Source of the DNA: Eremothecium cymbalariae DBVPG#7215 | Taxonomy: Eukaryota > Ascomycota > Saccharomycetes > Saccharomycetales > Saccharomycetaceae | Direction: 5' to 3' | DNA: 64,000 nucleotides | Assembly (NCBI RefSeq): GCF_000235365.1 | Contig: NC_016451.1 | Span: 1,116,001-1,180,000, forward strand | Shown: positions 46,365-55,446 of the stretch, in pieces | Layout: each line of letters begins with the position of its first letter | How positions within the stretch are numbered: the first letter of the stretch is position 1 | Position numbers and translations under genes: made by a program | The notes under the pieces: model-generated | What the model was told of the DNA's origin: nothing | The model's database searches: none | The model's input: only the letters and a program-made list of their open reading frames with translations

Positions 46365-47546
46365 TTAGTTCTTTCCAGCACCAGCTCTGAAATAGATTAT
46401 ATCACCGTCTTCAACAACGTAATCCTTACCCTTCTGTTGCATCTTTCCAGCTGCTTTAATGGCGTTATCATCCTTATATTCCATTACATCCTCATACTTC
46501 ATGATTTGAGCCAAAATGAAAGTGTTCATCAAATCATTATGGATAACACCGGCGGCCTGTGGCGCTTTGGTACCTTTTCTGATGGTCCACTCTCTAACTT
46601 CGTCACTACCGGAAGTGAAGAAAGAAATTAAGTCCAACTTTTGTCTCATGGTTGTAATAATCTTTGGGAAAGAAGATTGAACTCCTAATTTCTTGCATTC
46701 TTCTTCAGCTTCTTCAGGCTCCATATGGGATAACCTTTCTTCTAAGCAGACAGAGAAAGGAATGATCAAATCTCCGGGGGAATACTTATCAATCCATTCC
46801 TTGATCCTTAGCAAGTGTTTGTTCTTCTTTCTAATATAATCCCTTTCAGAGAGATTAATCAAGTATATGGATGGCTTTGCGGTCAATAAGAGCATAGAAT
46901 TGATAACTTCCACTTCTTTTGTGGTCCAATTTTGGTTGGCCACCCTTTGTCCTGATTTCAACAACTCAATGATCTTTGTTACCAAAACTGCCTCCTCTTT
47001 CTTTTGCTTGACTTCTAAAGACTGGCCACCTCTCTTGGTAATTTTTTCAATAGCCTCCAGGTGCTTCTCAGCAAATTCTATATCCTTCAATCTCAATTCT
47101 GTGTTTATAATATCTAAATCTCTAACAGGATCCACATCGCCTTCTATGTGAATAATTTCGGCATCGTCAAAACAACGCACAACTTGGTAAATAGAATCCA
47201 CAGATCTAATATGAGACAAAAATGCATTACCTAACCCTTCACCTTTACTTGCTCCCTTGGTTAGACCGGCAATATCGTACACCGTTAAGTGAGCAGGAAC
47301 CTTCGATGCCGGCTTGTATACATCACAAAGAGCATCAAATCTTGGAGATGGCACAATCACACGAGCCTCTTCTGGATCAATAGTAGCAAAAGGATAATTG
47401 GCTGGATTACCCAATGGACATCTAGTAATTGCCTGGAAAAAAGTGGATTTTCCGACGTTAGCCAAACCGACTATACCAGCTTTTAAATTGTTACCAGGAC
47501 GACCTAGCAAAACCTTTTTTTCTTCAACTTGCTTCTTTGGTGGCAT
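46365..47546 (-). CDS. OLA1: Obg-like ATPase Ola1
   Basis: Ola1 is a YchF-type P-loop protein that prefers ATP to GTP, associates with ribosomes and the proteasome, and affects stress responses. The 393-residue protein (394 in S. cerevisiae) has G1 GLANVGKSTFFQAI, the switch region NYPFATIDPEEARV, G3 DIAGLTKGASKGEGLGNAFL and a central coiled insertion. The C-terminal TGS domain starts near FFTSGSDEVREWTIRKGTKAP. The gene is convergent with SCO, as OLA1 (YBR025C) and SCO2 (YBR024W) are. The start MPPKKQVEEKK matches the family. Confidence 0.97.
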   Translation of the reverse strand: MPPKKQVEEKKVLLGRPGNNLKAGIVGLANVGKSTFFQAITRCPLGNPANYPFATIDPEEARVIVPSPRFDALCDVYKPASKVPAHLTVYDIAGLTKGASKGEGLGNAFLSHIRSVDSIYQVVRCFDDAEIIHIEGDVDPVRDLDIINTELRLKDIEFAEKHLEAIEKITKRGGQSLEVKQKKEEAVLVTKIIELLKSGQRVANQNWTTKEVEVINSMLLLTAKPSIYLINLSERDYIRKKNKHLLRIKEWIDKYSPGDLIIPFSVCLEERLSHMEPEEAEEECKKLGVQSSFPKIITTMRQKLDLISFFTSGSDEVREWTIRKGTKAPQAAGVIHNDLMNTFILAQIMKYEDVMEYKDDNAIKAAGKMQQKGKDYVVEDGDIIYFRAGAGKN

Positions 47547-49260
47547 TGCAATATATCACTAAACTATGGCTGCTGCGCTACGCAATAATACACGATTAAT
47601 ACAACTGCAAAGGGTCCAGATACGTAACCTCCGTATACTCGATTCGAGAGAATACTTCAAGTACATCATTTCATTGAAAATTTTTCAGTTTCCTCGCATC
47701 ATCATTTCTTACGCAGCTGGTAAACCAGCATCTGACCATCAAATAATACAAATATCGTTTGAGTTTAACCGTTTAGTTCTAATGATCATCCCTGTTTATT
47801 TTGTGCTTCTTGAGTGTCTTGATTACTGCTCTTTAATATCATATTTTAGTTAAGTTGTGTTCGTATAACAATATTGTGCTTTTTCGAGTCATCGGATGGA
47901 TGATAATTAATTGAAAACACTGACACCGACCAGTTGCTGATAATTATAGTATTGGTTTGAATTCTAATGATTTTATTATTGGTACCATTTGATAATCCTA
48001 GCGTTCGGAGATATCTGTAGATTCAACCCCTAGCTAGTTATCGCGGATACACTACATGTGTACATGATGATAGAACAATGCTGTAGACCCAACCATTTAT
48101 TTGGTCATCTCGTCTAGTAGAAAAAGTATTTGAATGATCTTTCAATTTTATGACACCATTATGGGTACAAATAAGGTTAGCACTAATTCAATAGTTCCAT
48201 TCAGTCGTTTAGACCATATATACTTCGACATAAAATAAAATTTTGGACAGCCACTCGTAACATATCCCTCCGTTTATAATATCATTGTTTCGTCCAAACA
48301 GCATGCGTATAATTACAACTAGGATATATATCCTTTAATTAGAGGCTATATATTCGCTTATAGCAACATCAATGCCAAGTTAAGTCATAATTTATTTGCC
48401 GAGATATGTTAAATTCAGATTCTGCTGTTTATTGAAAAAGAATATCGCAACCGCACCAATCAACTATTTATTTCTTATCACCTTGTAGCTGTCACTCTGC
48501 AACTTGGAGCCTCAAAAGAGGTCCATATCTTGAGTTGTAATGTCATTTTTCTATTCTATAAAGAGATACGTATCTCAAGGGGAACCAATGACTTCTGGGG
48601 AGAGTAACACGACTCGGTGTTTAAATTGCGCAAGATAGCTACTAAAGGATGCTGCTCGAGTATGAGCATATTCAGAGAGTTCGTTGAGCTTCCGATTTAT
48701 AGTTACTGCCTGGTTAAAAGCACGGGATAAGTGCGCCACCATCGCATCAAACGTTGATGGTGAACCTTCTTTTCCGCACAGTCAGAGACACGTCACAGCG
48801 TGTTTTTCAACCCGCTAGGGATAAAAGAGCATCCAACTATCGAACCTAACATGGCTTTCACCGCTAGCACTCACCGTGGCCTTCACTTGAGACAAGTTTG
48901 AGTTATCAGTTCTCGATGTCGGTAATGCACCACCGATTGTCGTATTTCACTGTCAACAATCAGCTGGATGCAAGTGGTCATGTCAGCTCCTATGGCTTAA
49001 CAACCCTAAAAGATGTCACACTAAAACAGTATTAAAATTGATGTATGTAGTATATGGATCAGTAATCCTAGTGAAAACAACGGACCCAGTTTGCACCCTG
49101 CTAGCTCTTTGAGTAAAACGGATACTACGAGTAGTGTAGATGTGTATATATAACAGTATATGCTGACTTTACGATGGCAGTCTTTTGGTGAGGTGTGTGG
49201 CATTGAATCTGAGTTGATGGTAATTTTCTCTCCATAGTTAACCTGCATCTTAGCTCAGTG

Positions 49261-49581
49261 GCTTGAACTTCTCTTCACGTGCTGGATAGTGCTATGTTGA
49301 GGATCAGTTACTGTTTGTATAGTCTCTAATCTGGTCAATTACCTTCTAGGGATCTAGCTGAAACTAGTATCTAATTTAACTATTCTAATCTAGCTAGTTG
49401 GGTCTCCTTATATAGTTTGCTGCTGTCCTACATGAGATCTGCGACTTATTAATCAGTATGTAGGGTCCTGACACAATTATAATACCTCACCGTTGCCTGA
49501 TGGCTCTGGTTCTCGTGACTATCCAGATGCTCCTTAGCCTGACTATCATAACTATCGGGATGCTCTTTTGATTTTACGACA
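49261..49581 (-). mobile_element. Truncated solo LTR, copy C
   Basis: On the minus strand it begins TGTCGTAAAATCAAAAGAGC at 49581 and runs parallel to copy A: CATCCCGATAGTTATGATAG, CAGTCAGG-type and CAGTAACTGATCCTCAAC segments, and GAGAAGTTCAAGC. It then loses similarity at 49261, so the last 50 or so bases of the LTR are missing. It starts 65 bp upstream of the 5' end of tRNA-Thr(CGT), pointing away from it, like copy A at its tRNA. Confidence 0.85.
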
Positions 49582-49646
49582 AACGACAACAGCATTTAGA
49601 TGCTTATGGTGGTATGTCTAACATACGTGACCATCTGATTCAGATA

Positions 49647-49718
49647 GCCTTTATGGCCAAGTGGTAAGGCATCGCACTCGTAATGCGGGGATCGTGGGTT
49701 CAATTCCCACTGAAGGCA
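49647..49718 (+). tRNA. tRNA-Thr (anticodon CGT)
   Basis: A 72-nt cloverleaf: acceptor GCCTTTA pairs with TGAAGGC and is followed by discriminator A. The D arm is GGCCAAGTGGTAAGGC, the anticodon loop CTCGTAA with anticodon CGT, and the T arm GTGGGTTCAATTCCCAC. There is no intron. It reads ACG codons and is nearly the same as S. cerevisiae tRNA-Thr(CGU). Confidence 0.97.
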
Positions 49719-49905
49719 GGTAATTGCACTTTATTTTTGGCGGTTTTTTCCGTAGATATAGACCAAGAAATTCACGTGACATGGTCAGCATGACAGAAAA
49801 AATCATTCAAATATGCTTTCAAATATACATTACATAATATATGTATATATTTATATCAGGTGCTACTACCCAAAAGAAGCCTTGAAGACTCCAATTCTCG
49901 GTTGG

Positions 49906-50541
49906 CTAACTCGACTTCTTGGTCTTCTCTTCTGCGCGTTTGCCGTAAACCATTGCAGTAAATGGCTCCTCGAACTTCAATGCAATCGAGTACATAGTAT
50001 TCATAAGTAGCGCCAAGAACACCCCTGCCGCCCTGGCACGGTATAAAGCCACACCTAGAAAACTTAACGCAGAACCAACGTACATTGGGTTATTACAAAC
50101 ATTGAATGGGAAGGCAACAACCTTTTCATCCATCAAAATCCCAAAGTAATCACCCAAGTACGTCCCCGTAATACCCAACTGCCACATAGAAGTAACCACC
50201 AGTAACTGACCGAATCCAAAGAATACCGATCCAAGGGGCCTGAAATATTCCCACTCCAAAAACTGCGACGGAACTTGGTTGTCCAAAGCCCTGTTGAAGA
50301 AATAATCACGAACTACACCCAACGAAAAAATCACCGCCGCCAAAATATAACAGCCACGATGAGCACCACCTGCAATCTTGGTCAAAAAATGAGTCCTGTA
50401 TTCTGCATACGCCACGATGTTCCAGAAAACAGGATTGAACACAATAAAAAAGAGCGCCAGCCGAAAGTGTTGCTGGTCAGAATCGATATCCGTCACCGCC
50501 TGTTTTAACAGTTCGTTCAAGTTCCAGTCCTCAATGCCCAT
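49906..50541 (-). CDS. OPI3: Phospholipid N-methyltransferase (phosphatidylcholine synthesis)
   Basis: Opi3 carries out the last two methylations from monomethyl-PE to phosphatidylcholine at the ER. The 211-residue protein (206 in S. cerevisiae) has the PEMT-family pattern of about four membrane segments. The AdoMet-binding part is FNVCNNPMYVGSALSFLG, and the C-terminal KFEEPFTAMVYGKRAEEKTKKSS has the conserved Glu-Glu. The frame goes two codons upstream to a TTG; the ATG at 50541 (MGIEDWNLNELL) is the start. OPI3 is next to MOG1 in S. cerevisiae (YJR073C, YJR074W). Here STE6 and UBA1 lie between, as expected of the unduplicated order. An E-box cluster upstream fits Ino2/Ino4 control. Confidence 0.95.
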   Translation of the reverse strand: MGIEDWNLNELLKQAVTDIDSDQQHFRLALFFIVFNPVFWNIVAYAEYRTHFLTKIAGGAHRGCYILAAVIFSLGVVRDYFFNRALDNQVPSQFLEWEYFRPLGSVFFGFGQLLVVTSMWQLGITGTYLGDYFGILMDEKVVAFPFNVCNNPMYVGSALSFLGVALYRARAAGVFLALLMNTMYSIALKFEEPFTAMVYGKRAEEKTKKSS

Positions 50542-50703
50542 TCCCAATGTATCTATATTGTGTGCCTGATATGCTGACGCTGGGCCTTGTTTTCACTTTG
50601 CTGCTGCAGCTTCGAATCTGTCCCTAGCACTATTGTATAATAATGTGGTGAAGATTGTTTTATTTATACATAATTGTATACGCACTTCTTTCCTCGATGC
50701 TGC

Positions 50704-50765
50704 CATGTGATTTGGATGGGGGAACCCCATCCAAGCACGTGATAAGATCACATGATTTGCACGTG
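50704..50765. promoter_or_regulatory. Cluster of four E-boxes (UAS-INO type) upstream of OPI3
   Basis: CATGTGATTT at 50704 (8 of 10 matches to the inositol element CATGTGAAAT), CACGTG at 50736-50741, CACATG at 50749-50754 (CATGTGATCT on the other strand) and CACGTG at 50760-50765. OPI3 is a classical Ino2/Ino4-activated gene. The CACGTG copies can also bind Cbf1. All lie 160-225 bp upstream of the OPI3 ATG. Confidence 0.7.
50712..50734. repeat. 10-bp perfect hairpin with GAA loop
   Basis: TTGGATGGGG (50712-50721), loop GAA, CCCCATCCAA (50725-50734). It lies between the E-boxes of the OPI3 promoter and has the same triloop sequence as the longer hairpin in SEC20. Confidence 0.9.
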
Positions 50766-51418
50766 ACTCAAAATGAAGACAGCTGAGATCAGTCGAAACA
50801 GAACAATGGATAAGTCTTATAAAAAGCCCAACCAACACATCACAGCGCAGCTGCTGCGCAGCCATTTTAGAAACATAATAGAACACAAAACGCGGTGTCA
50901 AAAGCCTCACGATATCTCTAGATCACGAAATGTTATGCCGTTCTGAATAAAAAGTCAGAGCACCTGGTATAATAAGCTATGCAGCAAAATGGTGGCATAG
51001 TTTTTTGAGTTTGGCGATTTTTGTCTTATTTATCAAAGTAAAATTCTGTTCTTTGCCTTCTGTACGTCTTTGAAGAAAGAGCAGGGAGCCCCTTGTCGCG
51101 ATAACAGGGCACTGCGATTGCGTTTTATCGCAAGTAAAGAATTTTACATAGTAGATAGAGTAGGTACCGTGCATTGAACAAGGCTTGAAAAGTATGGCGA
51201 AATGATATAGTAGAATCAAGAGCAATTCGGGATGGATGTCAAGATACATTGTATAGATATATATATGTACAAGATTCGGGTAAACAAAAGCCAAGGCTTT
51301 CTGAGTAGATCTATGTTAAATAGAAGGTTTTTTCCCGTTGCTAGTCATAAGTAGTTGATATCTTTTAGAGCGAGAGGCAGTAGTCAAATTATTACTAGTG
51401 GTGAGATAGAAGAAGAGA

Positions 51419-54400
51419 ATGGGGGGTTTGTTCACGAAGATATTTGGACGAGGGTCCAATATATATATGCATCTTGATGCAACTAGTGATTTTCTATTAT
51501 TATTCTTGATGTTTGTTTCGACGTTATTATATGGGTTGGTACCTCCGGTGACAGCAGTTTTGACAGGTAGGATTTTTCAGCTGTTAGAGGATTATGCGAT
51601 TGGGACGTTTACATCTAAAAATGCCTTTATGCGCGAGTTGGAGTTGAGGTCAATGACTCTGTTGATTGTGGGATTTGGTGGTTTACCGTTGTGTTGGGCA
51701 ACTCTCAGTTCGTGGATGTTGCTAGGAGAGCGTCAGGGTTTCCGTGTGAGACGCAGGTTGCTGGGTGCGTATCTTAGTAAGACGATGGCATGGTATGACA
51801 CTAATGAGAACCTGGAGGGTGATTTTACCCAAATCCATAGAGGGGTGGAGGAGTTAAGATCTAGTGCGGCTGAATCGTCGGCGGTCACGTTTCTGAATGC
51901 AGTTACAGTTGTCACGTTACTTACAACGTCGCTTTACTTCTCTTGGTCACTCACCCTTGTCATTCTGGCCAGTACTCCATTGATCATAGCACTTGCAATA
52001 ATCTTTTCCAAGCTTGTGGAGAAGTATACGGAGTTGGAGAACACGGAGACATCCCATGCGGCGTCTATTTTGACTTGGTCGATGGAAGCTCCTCAGTTGA
52101 TCCGGTTGTTTGGTACTGAGCAGGTTGAGCTGCAGAAGTTTTCCATTAGTGTCAAGAAATGTAGTAAGTTTTTTATTAATTTGTCAAAGTATGCTGCTGC
52201 AAACCAAGCTAGTTTACGGGGATTGTCCCTGATAATGTTCGTGCAAGGCTTCTGGTTTGGTAACACAATGATCAAAAGAGGTAAGCTAAACTCAGGCCAG
52301 GTTATCACATGTTTTTCCGCATGCATTCTACTGGGTACTACTTTGAATAATACTTTACAGCATATTGTCATCATGCAAAAAGGAAAAGTTGCACTTCAGA
52401 AGATCCTAAGCATGGTTGAGTCGGAGTCTGATGCTCTGCGCGGGAGAAGAGGAGAAACATTTGAGATTTTTCCTTCTCCGATATCAGGCATGTTCGTGTC
52501 ACCAGTTTTTCCGAAACAGATAACCTTCGAAAACGTGAGCTTCAGTTACCCATCTAGACCGAATGAATATGCACTTGATAATGTTAGCTTGACCTTTTAT
52601 CCTGAAAAAATTACCTTTATCGTTGGTAAGTCTGGGTCTGGGAAGTCTACTCTCAGTAATCTATTGTTGAAGTTATATTCTGATTATGAGGGAACCATTA
52701 AAGTTGGTACTTTAGATATCAGAGCTACGAAGGATTCGTGGCTGTTGGAAAATATTACGTTAGTAGAACAATCCTGCACATTATTTAATGATAGCTTGCT
52801 GAATAATCTGTTGCTTACAGCTAAAGATGATAATAAAAATGAAGCTTCTATTAAGAGGGCATGCCAGATGGCTTTATTAGAGAAACTCCTTTTCGATCTT
52901 CCAGATGGCTTAAGCACTGTAATAGGCAGCAACGGAATTTCTTTGAGCGGGGGTCAGCAACAAAGGGTGGCATTGGCCCGTGCCATTTTACGGGACACAC
53001 CTGTGTTGATTTTGGATGAATCTATTTCGGCCTTGGACATTATTCATCGAGATTTGTTGATGGAAGTGATAAGGAATTGGAGAGCCGGCAAAACAACAAT
53101 AATTCTAACTCACGAACTCTCACACATTCTGGATGATGACTATCTTTACCTGATGGAAGATGGCAAAGTGGGTGAACACGGTTATAAACGTGACTTATTG
53201 TCTTATACTTCCGGCCGGTTTACTGAATTACATAACGCAGTTATCCCATCTGATCCGTCGGCGATTGAAGCCAGTCATGAAAAAGCCATTAGATTGAACA
53301 CTGAAGAGACGACTGGAAGTGGTATTGTAAGTGAAGAAAGTGAAGAAGAAGACAATACAGTTGTAAGCTATGACACGAGGCGTTTTTCTCTGGCTATAGC
53401 CGGGAATGAGAGTATGATGGTTGGAAGCAGAATATTCTCACTGAGGTTGAGTAGTTATTTCCAGGGTGCTATCATGCCTGATGAGCATGTTTATTCTTCT
53501 ACTATGAAAGGAAGAAATAAACGATTAGTGAATACCCGTGAGGTAACCGATGAAGGTAGAGTGGACTTGGAAAAGAAACTAGAAGAAAGAAGTAAACCAG
53601 TCATAATGACCATATGGACCATAATTTGCAAGATGTATGCTACTGTTAACAGGCTCTACATGCTCTGGGGTTTAACCTTCTCTGCACTAGCTGGTATCAT
53701 TAACCCAGTATTTTCGTATACGTTCTCTAAGTTATTAAGTGGTGTCGTTCCCAAAAATGATGGCACTGGGTCCCCACCTTACTTGATGAAGTGGTCGCTT
53801 GTTGTTATTTGTGTCTCTGTTACAGATGGTTGTTTCACATTTTTAAAGAAGTTTATCCTCAGTGTATGTAGTGAGTTATGGATCATGTCTTTGCGTATTA
53901 AGGCAATGGATCGTATATCTAATCAAGATGTCCATTGGTTTAGTCTAGACATCAACAAGCCATCAGAAATTAGCGCGTTGATTTTAAATGACTTGAGGGA
54001 TTTAAGATACCTGGTTTCCGGGTTTTTAAGCGCTGTAACAACATTGATTTTTGTCTCAGCTATTGGTTTAGCATGGGCGTTTGTTTCAGGCTGGAAGCTA
54101 TCTCTAGTTTGTATATCTACTATTCCGTTGTTTATTGGAGTAACAGGGATATATGGTGGTGTACTACAGAAGTATGAGACAGATTACAAGACTGCGGTTG
54201 CTGAATTGGAAAACAATATGTTTGAATTTGTTAAAGGTATCAAAACAGTAAGATGTTTGCAATTAGAATCTCATTTCTCGAACAAATATACAATGTTAGA
54301 GGAGGGTATGAAGCATCAGTCCAGAAGGAGAGCTGTTGTTACTGGATTTGGTGTGGCTTTATCAAATGCCTTAGTTATAGGAGTACAGGCAATACTTTAT

Positions 54401-55366
54401 TATTATGGTATTAAGTTGGTTGTAGATGGAGAATATACTCCAGATAACTTGTTGCAGACTTTTACATTACTGGTCTTCACTATAATGACATGCTCCGCCC
54501 TAATGTATGAAGTTCCCAGTTTCAGTCGTGGTCGGAGGGCGGCAACCTACGTATTTAGAATCCTCAACACAAGGTCTGACTTCCTCAGTATTGATGATGA
54601 CTTCAGAACAGAACCAATTGAAAAGCCATCCCATATGAACCCACTAATACGTATACAAGATCTAACCTTTGCATATCCCTCTGCTTTAGATGTCGAAGTT
54701 TACAAGAAGCTGAGTCTCACTATCAATTTTGGTGAAAATCTTGCAATAGTTGGAGAATCTGGATCAGGCAAGTCTACTATGGGGTTAATCTTATGTGGTT
54801 TGTATCCGGTTAATGGAAATACAGTGTTTATAGACGATACTGACATATGCAAGTGGAATTTGTCCTCCTTAAGAAAACACATCTCAATGGTGGAACAGAA
54901 AGCAAAATTCTTTGATGGTTCTATCAGAGATAACTTGATTTATGGTCTAGATCGGATTGTGACGGACTCACAAATCTTCGAGGTGCTTTCTCTTGTGGGT
55001 ATTGCTGATTTCGTTAAAGAATTACCACAAGGTCTTAACACAAGAATCGATACGAACTTGATATCTGGTGGTCAAGCTCAAAGGATATCAATTGGAAGGG
55101 CTCTACTACGTCAGCCGAAACTTTTAATCCTTGACGAGTGTACGTCCTCTTTGGATGCTAAAAATGCACAAGCTATAGCAAGTTTGGTTGGAAGCTCACT
55201 TTATGGTATCACCACTATTGTTATTACCCATAATACCCAGATGATGAAATCATGCAACAGGATACTCTTCTTCAAAAATGGTAGAATCTCAGAAGAAGGT
55301 ACCTTCCAAGAATTATCCGACTCACGCCGTGATTTCTATAGAATGATCACCAGCGGAGAGGCCTAA
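51419..55366 (+). CDS. STE6: a-Factor ABC exporter Ste6
   Basis: Ste6 is the full-size ABCB-type transporter that exports farnesylated a-factor from MATa cells. The 1315-residue protein (1290 in S. cerevisiae) has TMD1, then NBD1 with GKSGSGKST at about 403, LSGGQQQRVALARA at about 509 and PVLILDES. An acidic, Ser-rich linker (about 615-720) contains the region that destabilises Ste6 in S. cerevisiae. TMD2 follows, then NBD2 with GESGSGKST at about 1112, ISGGQAQRISIGRA and LLILDECTSSLD. Both sites look intact. STE6 is convergent with UBA1, as YKL209C and YKL210W are. Three Glys follow the ATG at 51419; no alternative start seems better. Confidence 0.95.
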   Translation: MGGLFTKIFGRGSNIYMHLDATSDFLLLFLMFVSTLLYGLVPPVTAVLTGRIFQLLEDYAIGTFTSKNAFMRELELRSMTLLIVGFGGLPLCWATLSSWMLLGERQGFRVRRRLLGAYLSKTMAWYDTNENLEGDFTQIHRGVEELRSSAAESSAVTFLNAVTVVTLLTTSLYFSWSLTLVILASTPLIIALAIIFSKLVEKYTELENTETSHAASILTWSMEAPQLIRLFGTEQVELQKFSISVKKCSKFFINLSKYAAANQASLRGLSLIMFVQGFWFGNTMIKRGKLNSGQVITCFSACILLGTTLNNTLQHIVIMQKGKVALQKILSMVESESDALRGRRGETFEIFPSPISGMFVSPVFPKQITFENVSFSYPSRPNEYALDNVSLTFYPEKITFIVGKSGSGKSTLSNLLLKLYSDYEGTIKVGTLDIRATKDSWLLENITLVEQSCTLFNDSLLNNLLLTAKDDNKNEASIKRACQMALLEKLLFDLPDGLSTVIGSNGISLSGGQQQRVALARAILRDTPVLILDESISALDIIHRDLLMEVIRNWRAGKTTIILTHELSHILDDDYLYLMEDGKVGEHGYKRDLLSYTSGRFTELHNAVIPSDPSAIEASHEKAIRLNTEETTGSGIVSEESEEEDNTVVSYDTRRFSLAIAGNESMMVGSRIFSLRLSSYFQGAIMPDEHVYSSTMKGRNKRLVNTREVTDEGRVDLEKKLEERSKPVIMTIWTIICKMYATVNRLYMLWGLTFSALAGIINPVFSYTFSKLLSGVVPKNDGTGSPPYLMKWSLVVICVSVTDGCFTFLKKFILSVCSELWIMSLRIKAMDRISNQDVHWFSLDINKPSEISALILNDLRDLRYLVSGFLSAVTTLIFVSAIGLAWAFVSGWKLSLVCISTIPLFIGVTGIYGGVLQKYETDYKTAVAELENNMFEFVKGIKTVRCLQLESHFSNKYTMLEEGMKHQSRRRAVVTGFGVALSNALVIGVQAILYYYGIKLVVDGEYTPDNLLQTFTLLVFTIMTCSALMYEVPSFSRGRRAATYVFRILNTRSDFLSIDDDFRTEPIEKPSHMNPLIRIQDLTFAYPSALDVEVYKKLSLTINFGENLAIVGESGSGKSTMGLILCGLYPVNGNTVFIDDTDICKWNLSSLRKHISMVEQKAKFFDGSIRDNLIYGLDRIVTDSQIFEVLSLVGIADFVKELPQGLNTRIDTNLISGGQAQRISIGRALLRQPKLLILDECTSSLDAKNAQAIASLVGSSLYGITTIVITHNTQMMKSCNRILFFKNGRISEEGTFQELSDSRRDFYRMITSGEA

Positions 55367-55446
55367 GCACAAGTAGAAATATGAACAGTATACATTTACA
55401 GCTAGGTTTACTAAAAAAAGCTGTATTAAAAACTTTAAATAATTAA

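Larger units (their letters stand above)
47547..49905. other. Gene-free junction region with LTR and tRNA
   Basis: About 2.35 kb between OLA1 and OPI3, both on the minus strand. It holds a truncated LTR (49261-49581) and tRNA-Thr(CGT) (49647-49718). The 47850-49240 part has no recognisable gene; a 14-bp palindrome GAGATACGTATCTC lies at 48563-48576. A 95-codon frame at 47566-47853 looks like a presequence and is treated as doubtful. Conserved gene order changes here. Confidence 0.6.
50542..51418. other. Divergent promoter OPI3/STE6
   Basis: About 880 bp with no gene. The OPI3 side carries E-boxes (50704-50765) and a 10-bp hairpin (50712-50734). The STE6 side is AT-rich. I looked for the Mcm1/alpha2 operator of a-specific genes (CATGTAATTA...) and did not find a convincing copy. 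Confidence 0.6.

Noticed and set aside
47850..49240. Further old LTRs in the OLA1-OPI3 spacer
   Set aside because: I could not match this stretch to copies A-C or find TG...CA ends. It is left as unexplained intergenic DNA.
50980..51418. a-Specific operator (Mcm1/alpha2) for STE6
   Set aside because: No CATGTAATTA or a good P-box arrangement was found, so mating-type control could not be supported from the sequence.
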